From contig NZ_QUEM01000008.1 of assembly GCF_003477995.1 (NCBI RefSeq), positions 62,001 to 126,000 of the forward strand: a stretch of DNA of 64,000 nt. The letters are read 5' to 3'. Under the pieces are notes generated by a model. The model searched no databases. It worked only from the letters and a program-made list of their open reading frames with translations, and was not told the origin of the DNA. Below are positions 18,702 to 27,115 of the stretch, piece by piece. This DNA is from Bacteroides sp. OF04-15BH (GTDB lineage: Bacteria > Bacteroidota > Bacteroidia > Bacteroidales > Bacteroidaceae). Each line of letters starts with the position of its first letter. Position 1 is the first letter of the stretch. The translations under genes and the position numbers were made by a program.

Positions 18702-20459
18702 ATGACAACAAAAGGATCTGTTATTGGAGTAATTTCCAATATTGTAACCATACAGGTAGATGGTCCCGTATCACAGAATGAAATCTGCTACATCACCGTA
18801 AACGGCGACAGACTGATGGCAGAGGTGATCAAGGTTGTGGGCCAGAATGCCTATGTTCAGGTTTTTGAAAGCACCCGCGGCATGAAAGTGGGCGCTGAAG
18901 CCGAATTCACCGGTCACATGCTCGAGGTGACTTTGGGACCGGGTATGCTCTCCAAGAAGTACGACGGTCTGCAAAACGACCTGGAAAAGATGGAGGGTGT
19001 GTTCCTGAAAAGAGGACAATATACTTATCCTCTTGACGAGGACAAGAAATGGGCGTTCAAGCCACTGGTCAAGGCGGGCGATACCGTAGCAGCCTCAGCG
19101 TGGTTGGGCGAGGTGGAAGAAAACCATCAGCCGCTTAAGATCATGGCTCCGATTGCCATGAAAGGAACTGCCGTGGTGAAGAGCATCGTTCCGGAAGGCG
19201 AATATCTGTGCAATGACACCATTGCCGTGCTGACTGCCGAAGACGGAACCGAGATTCCGGTAACCATGGTACAGAAATGGGCCGTAAAAGTGGCCATGAC
19301 CAATTATAAGGAAAAGCCGCGTCCGTTCAAGCTGTTGGAAACCGGTGTGCGTACCATCGACACCATGAACCCGATTGTAGAAGGCGGTACCGGATTCATC
19401 CCGGGTCCGTTCGGTACGGGTAAGACCGTGTTGCAGCATGCCATTTCCAAACAGGCCGAGGCCGACATCGTAATCATCGCAGCCTGCGGTGAGCGTGCCA
19501 ACGAGGTTGTGGAGGTCTTCACCGAGTTCCCCGAACTGATTGACCCACACACCGGACGCAAGCTGATGGAGCGTACCATCATCATCGCCAACACCTCTAA
19601 CATGCCGGTAGCTGCCCGTGAGGCCTCTGTATATACCGCCATGACCATTGCCGAGTATTACCGTTCTATGGGTCTGCGCGTGCTGTTGATGGCCGACTCA
19701 ACTTCACGTTGGGCACAGGCGCTGCGTGAGATGTCCAACCGTATGGAGGAACTTCCCGGACCGGATGCCTTCCCAATGGACCTGTCTGCCATCATCTCCA
19801 ACTTCTACGGCCGTGCCGGATTCGTTTATCTGAACAACGGACAGACCGGTTCCATCACCTTTATCGGTACGGTATCTCCTGCCGGAGGTAACCTCAAGGA
19901 ACCGGTAACCGAGAACACCAAGAAGGTGGCCCGCTGTTTCTACGCCTTGGAGCAGGACCGTGCGGACCGCAAGCGCTACCCGGCTGTGAATCCGATTGAC
20001 TCTTACTCAAAATATCTGGAGTATCCGGAGTTTGAAAGCTACATTACCGAACGCATCAACGGCGAGTGGACCACTAAGGTAAACGAGCTGAAGACCCGTC
20101 TGCTGCGCGGAAAGGAGATTGCCGAGCAGATCAACATTTTGGGTGATGACGGTGTTCCGGTAGAATATCACGTGATTTTCTGGAAGTCAGAGGTCATCGA
20201 CTTCGTGATTCTGCAACAGGATGCCTTCGACGAGGTGGATGCCGTTACGCCGCTGGAGCGTCAGGAAGACCTGCTGAATCTGGTCATCGAGATCTGCCAC
20301 ACCGAGTTCAACTTTGAAACCTTCCTCGAGGTAATGGAATATTTCAAGAAGCTGATCAACCTGTGCAAGCAGATGAACTATGCCGTTTACAAGAGCGAGC
20401 AGTTTGAGAACTACAAGGCACAGATTGCTGCCCTGCTGGACGAGCGAAGAGCAAAATAA
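18702..20459 (+). CDS. V-type ATPase catalytic subunit A
   Basis: A 585-residue catalytic nucleotide-binding subunit, near the family length. The P-loop is GPFGTGKT (about residue 234), with the non-homologous insert upstream (about residues 110-200), followed by ERANEVVE, the catalytic-glutamate region, and DSTSRWAQALREMSNR, a signature of V/A-type A subunits. It forms the alternating hexamer with subunit B and hydrolyses or makes ATP in the cytoplasm. It lies 12 bases after the DUF2764 gene and 19 bases before B. Confidence 0.97.
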   Translation: MTTKGSVIGVISNIVTIQVDGPVSQNEICYITVNGDRLMAEVIKVVGQNAYVQVFESTRGMKVGAEAEFTGHMLEVTLGPGMLSKKYDGLQNDLEKMEGVFLKRGQYTYPLDEDKKWAFKPLVKAGDTVAASAWLGEVEENHQPLKIMAPIAMKGTAVVKSIVPEGEYLCNDTIAVLTAEDGTEIPVTMVQKWAVKVAMTNYKEKPRPFKLLETGVRTIDTMNPIVEGGTGFIPGPFGTGKTVLQHAISKQAEADIVIIAACGERANEVVEVFTEFPELIDPHTGRKLMERTIIIANTSNMPVAAREASVYTAMTIAEYYRSMGLRVLLMADSTSRWAQALREMSNRMEELPGPDAFPMDLSAIISNFYGRAGFVYLNNGQTGSITFIGTVSPAGGNLKEPVTENTKKVARCFYALEQDRADRKRYPAVNPIDSYSKYLEYPEFESYITERINGEWTTKVNELKTRLLRGKEIAEQINILGDDGVPVEYHVIFWKSEVIDFVILQQDAFDEVDAVTPLERQEDLLNLVIEICHTEFNFETFLEVMEYFKKLINLCKQMNYAVYKSEQFENYKAQIAALLDERRAK

Positions 20460-20478
20460 CTGAATAACTAAAACGATT

Positions 20479-21798
20479 ATGGCTACAAAAGCATTTCAAA
20501 AGATATACACAAAAATCAGCCAGATTACCAAAGCCACCTGCTCGCTGAAAGCAACAGGAGTGGGCGCCGACGAACTGGCTATGGTAAACGGCAAGCTGGC
20601 CCAGGTGGTTAAGATTGCCGGAGACGAAGTGACCTTGCAGGTGTTTGAAGGTACCGGCGGTATTCCTACCGATGCCGAAGTGGTCTTTCTGGGCAAGGCT
20701 CCTACTCTGAAAGTGAGCGACCAGCTGGCCGGACGTTTCTTCAACGCCTACGGTGACCCGATTGACGGCGGACCGCAGGTGGAAGGTGTGGAAGTGGAAA
20801 TCGGCGGACCATCTGTAAACCCGGTGCGCAGAAAACAGCCTTCTGAACTGATTGCTACAGGTATCGCCGGTATCGACCTGAACAACACCCTGGTTTCCGG
20901 ACAGAAGATTCCGTTCTTCGCCGACCCGGACCAGCCGTTCAACCAGGTGATGGCTATGGTGGCCCTGCGTGCACAGACCGACAAGATCATTCTGGGCGGT
21001 ATGGGTATGACCAACGACGACTATCTGTACTTTAAGAATGTATTCTCCAACGCCGGTGCGCTCGACCGTATCGTCAGCTTCGTGAACACCACCGAAGACC
21101 CGGCCGTAGAGCGTCTGTTGGTGCCGGATATGGCACTGACCGCTGCCGAATACTTCGCGGTTGAGAAGAACGAGAAAGTATTGGTGCTGCTTACCGACAT
21201 GACTTCATACGCCGACTCACTGGCCATCGTATCCAACCGTATGGACCAGATCCCATCCAAGGATTCCATGCCGGGTTCGTTGTATTCCGATCTGGCCAAG
21301 ATTTACGAGAAGGCCGTACAGTTCCCGTCAGGAGGTTCCATCACCATTATTGCGGTAACAACCCTGAGCGGTGGCGATATCACCCACGCCGTGCCGGATA
21401 ACACCGGTTACATCACCGAGGGTCAGTTGTTCCTGCGCCGCGACAGCGACATCGGTAAGGTTATCGTAGACCCGTTCCGCTCTCTGTCCCGTCTGAAACA
21501 GCTGGTAGCCGGAAAGAAGACCCGCAAGGACCATCCTCAGGTGATGAACGCCGCCGTGCGCCTGTATGCCGACGCCGCCAATGCCAAGACCAAGATGGAA
21601 AACGGTTTCGACCTGACCAACTACGACGAGCGTACGCTGGCCTTCGCCAAGGACTACGCAGACAAGCTGCTGGCTATTGATGTGAACCTGAACACCACAG
21701 AGATGCTGGATGTTACCTGGGGCCTCTTCAGCAAATACTTCAAACCCGAAGAGGTGAACATCAAGAAAGAGCTGGTGGATGAGTTTTGGAAAAAATAA
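20479..21798 (+). CDS. V-type ATPase subunit B
   Basis: A 439-residue non-catalytic nucleotide-binding subunit. The region of the P-loop is degenerate, as expected for B (FADPDQPFNQVMAM), while the downstream DMTSYADSLAIVSNRMDQIP and SGGSITIIAVTT segments match the B-subunit fold. It pairs with A in the V1 head. It starts 19 bases after A and ends 12 bases before D, consistent with stoichiometric expression from one transcript. Confidence 0.95.
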   Translation: MATKAFQKIYTKISQITKATCSLKATGVGADELAMVNGKLAQVVKIAGDEVTLQVFEGTGGIPTDAEVVFLGKAPTLKVSDQLAGRFFNAYGDPIDGGPQVEGVEVEIGGPSVNPVRRKQPSELIATGIAGIDLNNTLVSGQKIPFFADPDQPFNQVMAMVALRAQTDKIILGGMGMTNDDYLYFKNVFSNAGALDRIVSFVNTTEDPAVERLLVPDMALTAAEYFAVEKNEKVLVLLTDMTSYADSLAIVSNRMDQIPSKDSMPGSLYSDLAKIYEKAVQFPSGGSITIIAVTTLSGGDITHAVPDNTGYITEGQLFLRRDSDIGKVIVDPFRSLSRLKQLVAGKKTRKDHPQVMNAAVRLYADAANAKTKMENGFDLTNYDERTLAFAKDYADKLLAIDVNLNTTEMLDVTWGLFSKYFKPEEVNIKKELVDEFWKK

Positions 21799-21810
21799 AA
21801 ATAAAATAGC

Positions 21811-22416
21811 ATGGCTATAAAGTTTCAATATAATAAAACTTCACTTCAGCTGCTGGAAAAACAGCTGAAGGTGCGCGTACGCACTCTGCCGATTATCAAG
21901 AACAAGGAGAGTGCCCTGCGTATGGAAGTCAAGAAATGTAAGGCCGAAGCAAATGAACTGGAAAAGAAGCTGGAGGAAAGCATTCAGGCATACGAATCCA
22001 TGTTTGCCCTTTGGGCTGAGTTCGACCCCTCTATCGTAGGTGTCAAGGATGTCAGCCTGTCGGTGCGCAAGATTGCCGGAGTGCGGGTTCCCATGCTTCA
22101 GAATGTGGAGCTGGAAGTAAAGCCTTTCAGTCTGTTCAACGCCCCGAAATGGTATTACGACGGCATTGCCCTGCTTCAGGGACTCGCCAAGACCGCCATC
22201 GAAAGGGAATTTGTTTTGGCCAAGCTGGGCCTTCTGGAATATGCCCGCAAAAAGACTACCCAGAAGGTGAATCTTTTTGAGAAGGTACAGATTCCGGGCT
22301 ACCAGGATGCCTTGCGCAAAATCAAGCGTTTTATGGAGGACGAGGAAAACCTGTCGAAGTCTTCTCAGAAGATCTTGAAAACCATTCAGGAAAAAAGAAA
22401 GGAGGCAGCCGTATGA
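21811..22416 (+). CDS. V-type ATPase subunit D (central shaft)
   Basis: A 201-residue subunit that forms the long antiparallel coiled-coil rotor inside the A/B hexamer. Two long charged helices are visible (about residues 5-75 and 140-200) around a middle region VGVKDVSLSVRKIAGVRVP, which matches the family. The stop overlaps the start of subunit I (ATGA-type, 4 bases), so they are translationally coupled. No subunit F gene follows, unlike the canonical bacterial V-ATPase operons. Confidence 0.9.
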   Translation: MAIKFQYNKTSLQLLEKQLKVRVRTLPIIKNKESALRMEVKKCKAEANELEKKLEESIQAYESMFALWAEFDPSIVGVKDVSLSVRKIAGVRVPMLQNVELEVKPFSLFNAPKWYYDGIALLQGLAKTAIEREFVLAKLGLLEYARKKTTQKVNLFEKVQIPGYQDALRKIKRFMEDEENLSKSSQKILKTIQEKRKEAAV

Positions 22417-24242
22417 TTACGAAAATGAAAAAACTCACGTTTCTGGTCTATCATAAGGAATATGAGGAGTTCCTGAAACGGATACGCGATCTGGGCGTGC
22501 TGCATATCCAGACGGCTCAGGAAGGAAGCAGCGACACCTCGGTGCTGCAGGAACGCATCCAACTGGCCGACCGTATCAAACGGATGATTGAATCGTTTGC
22601 AGACATCGAGCCGTCGGCTCATGAAGGCGATGCTGCCAAAGGTCCGCAGACATTGGAACATATCGAACAGCTTCAGGCCGAGAAACAGGCTCAGGAAAGT
22701 CTCGTGCAGGGCTGCCGCAAAGAAGAGGAAGCTCTGGAAGTGTGGGGCAATTTCGACCCGAAAAACATCAGCCGCCTGAAAGAAAACGGCTATGAGGTGC
22801 GCTTCTTCACCTGCCCGGCCCGAAACTTCAATCCGGAATGGGAAGAGCAGTTCTGCGCCACTCTGATCAATAAGGAAGGCGACCGCCTGTACTTCATCAC
22901 CGTAACCCCTGCCGGACAGCAGCCCGATCTGGATGCCGAGGCGGTGACTCTGCCTCAACGCTCCCTTCAGGAAGCCACTCAGCAGAAAGAGGTGCATGAA
23001 CATGCCGCCGAGGCTATTCAGAAGCAGATAGACCACTGCGCCCACAAGCATCTTAAGGATCTTCAGGCCTGGTTGCAGCAGTTGCATTCTTCCGTGGCCT
23101 TCGACCAGGTGGTATTGGGCACAGCCCGCGCCGCCGAAGACAAGGTGATGATTCTCGAAGGCTGGATTCCGGCCCCGAAGGAACAGATGGTACGCGAATT
23201 TCTGGACAGCCAGGAAGTGTACTACGAGATGCGCGAAGCACGCAAGGGCGACCATGTGCCCATCCTGCTGCGCAACAACGCCTTCACCCGCATGTATGAG
23301 GTGCTGACCGGCATGTACGGTATGCCCGATTACGACGAGTTTGACCCGACGCCGATGATCGCGCCCTTCTTCACCCTGTTCTTCGCCTTCTGTATGGGCG
23401 ACGCGGGATACGGACTGGCCCTGATCCTTTTGGGCTTCTATCTCAAGAGCAAACTGTCCAAATCCATGGCAGGCATGATGAATCTGGTCATCACACTGGG
23501 TGTCGCTACAACCATCTTTGGTGCCATTCTGGGTACTTTCTTTGGAGTGGACCTGTTCAAGGCCGATGTGCCGGAATGGATGAAACAGTTCATGATTACC
23601 GGAAAGATCGGTGAGACGAACTACGACAAGCAGATGCTGCTGGCACTGATCATCGGTGTGGTTCACATCTGCATCGCCATGACCGTGAAAGCCATCGGCG
23701 CTACCGTACGCTTCGGCTTCAAGGAGTCGCTCAGCGACTGGGGCTGGCTGCTGCTCGTGGTGGGCTTCGTTGCTTTGGGCAGCCTGTCATTCTTCCAGCT
23801 GATACCGGAACAGGTATCTTATTGGGGCTTCATCGTGGTGGGCGGCATTTCGGCCATTGGCATCTACCTGCTCAACAACCTGCACCGCAATGTGTTGGTC
23901 AATATCGGAGCCGGACTGTGGGACACTTACAACATGGCCACAGGACTGATGGGCGACGTGCTCTCTTACATCCGTCTTTATGCCCTCGGACTGGCCGGTG
24001 CCATGCTGGGCGGTGTGTTCAACCAACTGGCCTTTATGGTACAGGATGCGGCAGGAGGCGTGCTGGGCATCATCTTCTGCGCCCTGATTCTGGTATTCGG
24101 ACACACACTGAACATTGCCATGTCCTGTCTGAGTGCCTTCGTTCACCCGCTGCGTCTTACCTTTGTGGAGTATTTCAAGAACTCCGGCTACGATGGCAAG
24201 GGTGAAGCTTACAAACCTTTTACAGTAACAGAAAAAGAATAA
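22413..24242 (+). CDS. V-type ATPase membrane subunit I (a subunit)
   Basis: A 609-residue two-part protein that forms the ion half-channels. Residues 1 to about 310 are cytoplasmic, coiled-coil rich, and bind the peripheral stalk. Residues about 313-600 hold seven or so membrane helices, starting PMIAPFFTLFFAFCMGDAGYG, the signature of subunit I. The helix with the essential arginine is seen in GDVLSYIRLYALGLAGAM near residue 515. It lies 31 bases before the K gene. Confidence 0.95.
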   Translation: MITKMKKLTFLVYHKEYEEFLKRIRDLGVLHIQTAQEGSSDTSVLQERIQLADRIKRMIESFADIEPSAHEGDAAKGPQTLEHIEQLQAEKQAQESLVQGCRKEEEALEVWGNFDPKNISRLKENGYEVRFFTCPARNFNPEWEEQFCATLINKEGDRLYFITVTPAGQQPDLDAEAVTLPQRSLQEATQQKEVHEHAAEAIQKQIDHCAHKHLKDLQAWLQQLHSSVAFDQVVLGTARAAEDKVMILEGWIPAPKEQMVREFLDSQEVYYEMREARKGDHVPILLRNNAFTRMYEVLTGMYGMPDYDEFDPTPMIAPFFTLFFAFCMGDAGYGLALILLGFYLKSKLSKSMAGMMNLVITLGVATTIFGAILGTFFGVDLFKADVPEWMKQFMITGKIGETNYDKQMLLALIIGVVHICIAMTVKAIGATVRFGFKESLSDWGWLLLVVGFVALGSLSFFQLIPEQVSYWGFIVVGGISAIGIYLLNNLHRNVLVNIGAGLWDTYNMATGLMGDVLSYIRLYALGLAGAMLGGVFNQLAFMVQDAAGGVLGIIFCALILVFGHTLNIAMSCLSAFVHPLRLTFVEYFKNSGYDGKGEAYKPFTVTEKE

Positions 24243-24261
24243 ATAAAATCAGAAACAATAA

Positions 24262-24693
<432 letters not shown>

Positions 24694-24700
24694 AACGATC

Positions 24701-24772
24701 CAAAATTTTCGTCGGGATGATTTTTAAATTTCATCCTGTCGAAAATAAATTATCATCACGTTGAAAATTTTA
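24701..24772. repeat. AT-rich alternative inverted repeats after the V-ATPase operon
   Basis: Arm 24705-24720 can pair with 24731-24746 (14 of 16 positions) and, exclusively, with the region 24751-24772, giving two competing hairpins just before the terminator. A related AT-rich arrangement follows metG. Confidence 0.5.
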
Positions 24773-24778
24773 AAAGAT

Positions 24779-24831
24779 AAGGAGTGCGCCCAAACATGAG
24801 ATGATCTCATGCGGGCGCACTCCTTTTTTTT
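24779..24831 (+). terminator. Strong terminator of the V-ATPase operon (possibly bidirectional)
   Basis: A perfect 13-bp stem, 24779-24791 with 24813-24825, has an inner CATGAGATGATCTCATG palindrome and is followed by eight or more T. On the minus strand it lies 22 bases beyond the thioredoxin stop and could serve that gene too. Confidence 0.92.
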
Positions 24832-24852
24832 ACTATAATCTTCCGAACCGGA

Positions 24853-25320
24853 TTACTTCTGCAACAGCACACGCTCAATAGCCTCGATAAGTTGTGGCTT
24901 AGGCATGGCACCGGTCACAATCTGCGGCTGTCCGTTCACCGGAATGAACAGGATGGTCGGGATGCTGCGGATATTGAATACAGCGGCCAATTCCTCCTCA
25001 TTCTCGGTATTTACCTTATACACGTCAATAACTCCCTTATACTCTTCGGCTACCTCCTCCAACACCGGAGCAAAGGCTTTGCAAGGGCCGCACCAGCTGG
25101 CATAGAAATCAATGATGGCCGGCTTGTCGCCCAGAAATTTCCACTCGTTCGGGTTCTGCTCGTAGTTTACTACCTTCTCCAAAAAATCTTTCTTTGTCAG
25201 TTCCATAACTTTTTTCTCCTTTATTTGTTTGTTACTATTTTCTTTATTTCCCCCACGGAACAGGAAGTAGATTCCTATTACCGCTGCCAATATAATGGCT
25301 CCAACTTTAATCATTTGCAT
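24853..25320 (-). CDS. Thioredoxin, with optional N-terminal membrane anchor
   Basis: A 155-residue thioredoxin-fold protein with the active site WCGPC (residues about 71-75) and the cis-proline SIPT, a full set for disulfide reduction. From ATG 25320 it has a hydrophobic helix (AIILAAVIGIYFLF, residues 8-21), which would place the domain on the periplasmic side as a membrane-tethered reductase. There is also an internal ATG at 25206 (Met39, MELTKKDF) with a good ribosome-binding sequence (AAAGGAG about 10 nt upstream), which would give a 117-residue cytoplasmic thioredoxin of usual length. Both products are possible; sequence alone does not decide. Upstream, CATCTTTG with TTGT 19 nt before is a weak promoter candidate. 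Confidence 0.92.
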   Translation of the reverse strand: MQMIKVGAIILAAVIGIYFLFRGGNKENSNKQIKEKKVMELTKKDFLEKVVNYEQNPNEWKFLGDKPAIIDFYASWCGPCKAFAPVLEEVAEEYKGVIDVYKVNTENEEELAAVFNIRSIPTILFIPVNGQPQIVTGAMPKPQLIEAIERVLLQK

Positions 25321-25410
25321 CTTTGTTTTATGTGGTTACTATTTTCATATCGCAAAGATGAGAAATATTTCGATATAAAACAAGTTTTTAGTGGAAAATA
25401 TTTATAAAGG

Positions 25411-25459
25411 AATTAAAAAGGGTCCTGTTCTACCCTTTTGAGGAGTGAGAACAGGACCC
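25411..25459 (-). terminator. Terminator of the GNAT/nitrilase gene
   Basis: A perfect 12-bp stem, 25420-25431 with 25448-25459, is followed on the minus strand by CTTTTTAATT. It lies 21 bases after the stop at 25481. Confidence 0.88.
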
Positions 25460-25480
25460 GATATGAGGGATTTTAAAGAA

Positions 25481-27019
25481 TCAGGAATCGCCTTTTTTCT
25501 TGAACCGAAGCTCATAGAGATCCTTACGGCGGTCTTTGAGTGTGCGCACGCTTCCGTAAGTATGCAGCTCGGTGAGCAGATCCAGATCAATGTCGGAAAC
25601 CAGAATCATTTCCGTATTCGGAGTGGCTTCGGCACGCTTTCCGTCTGTCGGGAAAGCAAAGTCACACGGCGTGAACACACCGGACTGCGCATACTGAATA
25701 TCCATATTATGCACACGGGGCAGGTTACCCACACTTCCGGCAATCACCACGAAGCACTCGTTTTCGATGGCGCGGGCCTGAGCACAGACACGCACACGGG
25801 AATAGGCATTCTGCGTATCGGTGAGGAAAGGCACGAACAGAATCTGCATTCCCTGGTCGGCCATGATACGTGCCAGTTCGGGGAACTCCACATCATAACA
25901 GATCAGCACACCCACCTTGGCACAATCCGTATCAAATGTACGGATCAGGCTTCCTCCGGTCAGTCCCCAGCTCTTTACCTCCTCGGGCGTCACGTGAATC
26001 TTCTCGTACATCTCATACGAACCGTCGCGACGGCACAGGAAGCCCACATTATAGAGACCGTCCTCACGCTGCTGCGGCATGCTTCCGGTAATGATATTGA
26101 TGTTATAACTGATGGCCAGGTCGACAAAACGCTTGCGGATCTCGTCGGTATAGGAACACAGTCCGCGGATGGCCTGCGATTCGCTCATATGGTTGAACTC
26201 CTCCATAAGCGGGGCATTGAAGTATTCGGGGAAGAGGATAAAATCGCTCTGATAGCCGGAAACGGCATCCACGAAGAATTCTATCTGCTCAAACAGGTCG
26301 TCGATAGAATGATAATTACGCATCTGCCACTGCACAAGGCCCACACGCACGCTGTTGTTCACCGGCAGCGGGTTCTCCGTTGGAGGCTGATAATAGATGT
26401 TGTCCCACTGCAACAGGCAGGCATAGTGCTTGGATTCCTGGTCATTGGGCAGGTAGTTCTTCATCACCTTGCGCACATGGAAATCGTTTGAGAGCTGGAA
26501 CGTAAGCACCGGATCGTAAATCTCACGCTTGCGCACCTGTTCGATATATTCCTTCGGACGGAGCGTATCGGAATACAAATGATAGTTCGGAATACGACCG
26601 CCGAACATAATGGCTTTAAGATTCAGCTTTTCGCACAGTTCCTTGCGGTACTCATACATACGGCGTGCCAGACGCATGCCCCGGTATTCGGGATGGATGA
26701 ACACTTCGATGCCGTACATAATGTTTCCCTTCGGGTTGTGTGTACTGAAGGTTTCGTTTCCGGTAACCTGGGCGTAAGTATGGTCGCCCTTCACCAGATT
26801 GTAGTCTACGATGATAGAGAGGGCACAGCCCACAATCTTGTTATCGACCACCGTGACAATCTGTCCTTCGGGGAAAAGGCGCAGCAGCGTTTCTATCTGC
26901 TTGCGGGTCCAGAACACATCGCTGCCGTCGGCATACACACGCTTGAAGGATTGGGCCAACTGAGTGTAATCGTCCATCTGCAACGGACGTATCTGGATTT
27001 TACTGGTATTATCTTCCAT
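25481..27019 (-). CDS. GNAT acetyltransferase / carbon-nitrogen hydrolase fusion
   Basis: A 512-residue two-domain protein. Residues about 5-190 look like a GNAT acyltransferase (IQIRPLQMDDYTQL at the start, HPEYRGMRLARRMYEYR as the acetyl-CoA loop). Residues about 220-500 are a nitrilase-superfamily amidase with the catalytic triad Glu in LFPEYF, Lys in YEKIHV and Cys in LICYDVEFPE. Members hydrolyse non-peptide C-N bonds; the substrate of this fusion class is not known to me. The frame is open to 27100, but ATG 27019 begins the domain and lies clear of the terminator of the upstream gene. Confidence 0.9.
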   Translation of the reverse strand: MEDNTSKIQIRPLQMDDYTQLAQSFKRVYADGSDVFWTRKQIETLLRLFPEGQIVTVVDNKIVGCALSIIVDYNLVKGDHTYAQVTGNETFSTHNPKGNIMYGIEVFIHPEYRGMRLARRMYEYRKELCEKLNLKAIMFGGRIPNYHLYSDTLRPKEYIEQVRKREIYDPVLTFQLSNDFHVRKVMKNYLPNDQESKHYACLLQWDNIYYQPPTENPLPVNNSVRVGLVQWQMRNYHSIDDLFEQIEFFVDAVSGYQSDFILFPEYFNAPLMEEFNHMSESQAIRGLCSYTDEIRKRFVDLAISYNINIITGSMPQQREDGLYNVGFLCRRDGSYEMYEKIHVTPEEVKSWGLTGGSLIRTFDTDCAKVGVLICYDVEFPELARIMADQGMQILFVPFLTDTQNAYSRVRVCAQARAIENECFVVIAGSVGNLPRVHNMDIQYAQSGVFTPCDFAFPTDGKRAEATPNTEMILVSDIDLDLLTELHTYGSVRTLKDRRKDLYELRFKKKGDS

Positions 27020-27055
27020 AACGGTTCTTTTATTTAGTTTTTGACAAAGTCTTGA

Positions 27056-27107
27056 AAAAGCAAGAATCCGTGCCTGCGTTCCCTTACGGAACACGGACAC
27101 GGATTCT
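27056..27107 (-). terminator. Terminator of the YfhO gene
   Basis: A perfect 10-bp outer stem, 27063-27072 with 27098-27107, and an inner CGTTCC/GGAACA-type stem are followed on the minus strand by GCTTTTTC. It lies directly after the stop at 27116. Confidence 0.82.
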
Positions 27108-27115
27108 CTTATGGA

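Noticed and set aside
22386..23666. 426-codon minus-strand frame opposite V-ATPase subunit I
   Set aside because: Antisense of a secure gene in a tight operon; His/Gln-rich composition is a shadow of codon bias.
25445..26491. 348-codon plus-strand frame opposite the GNAT/nitrilase gene
   Set aside because: The minus-strand gene has the full catalytic triad; the antisense has no domain.
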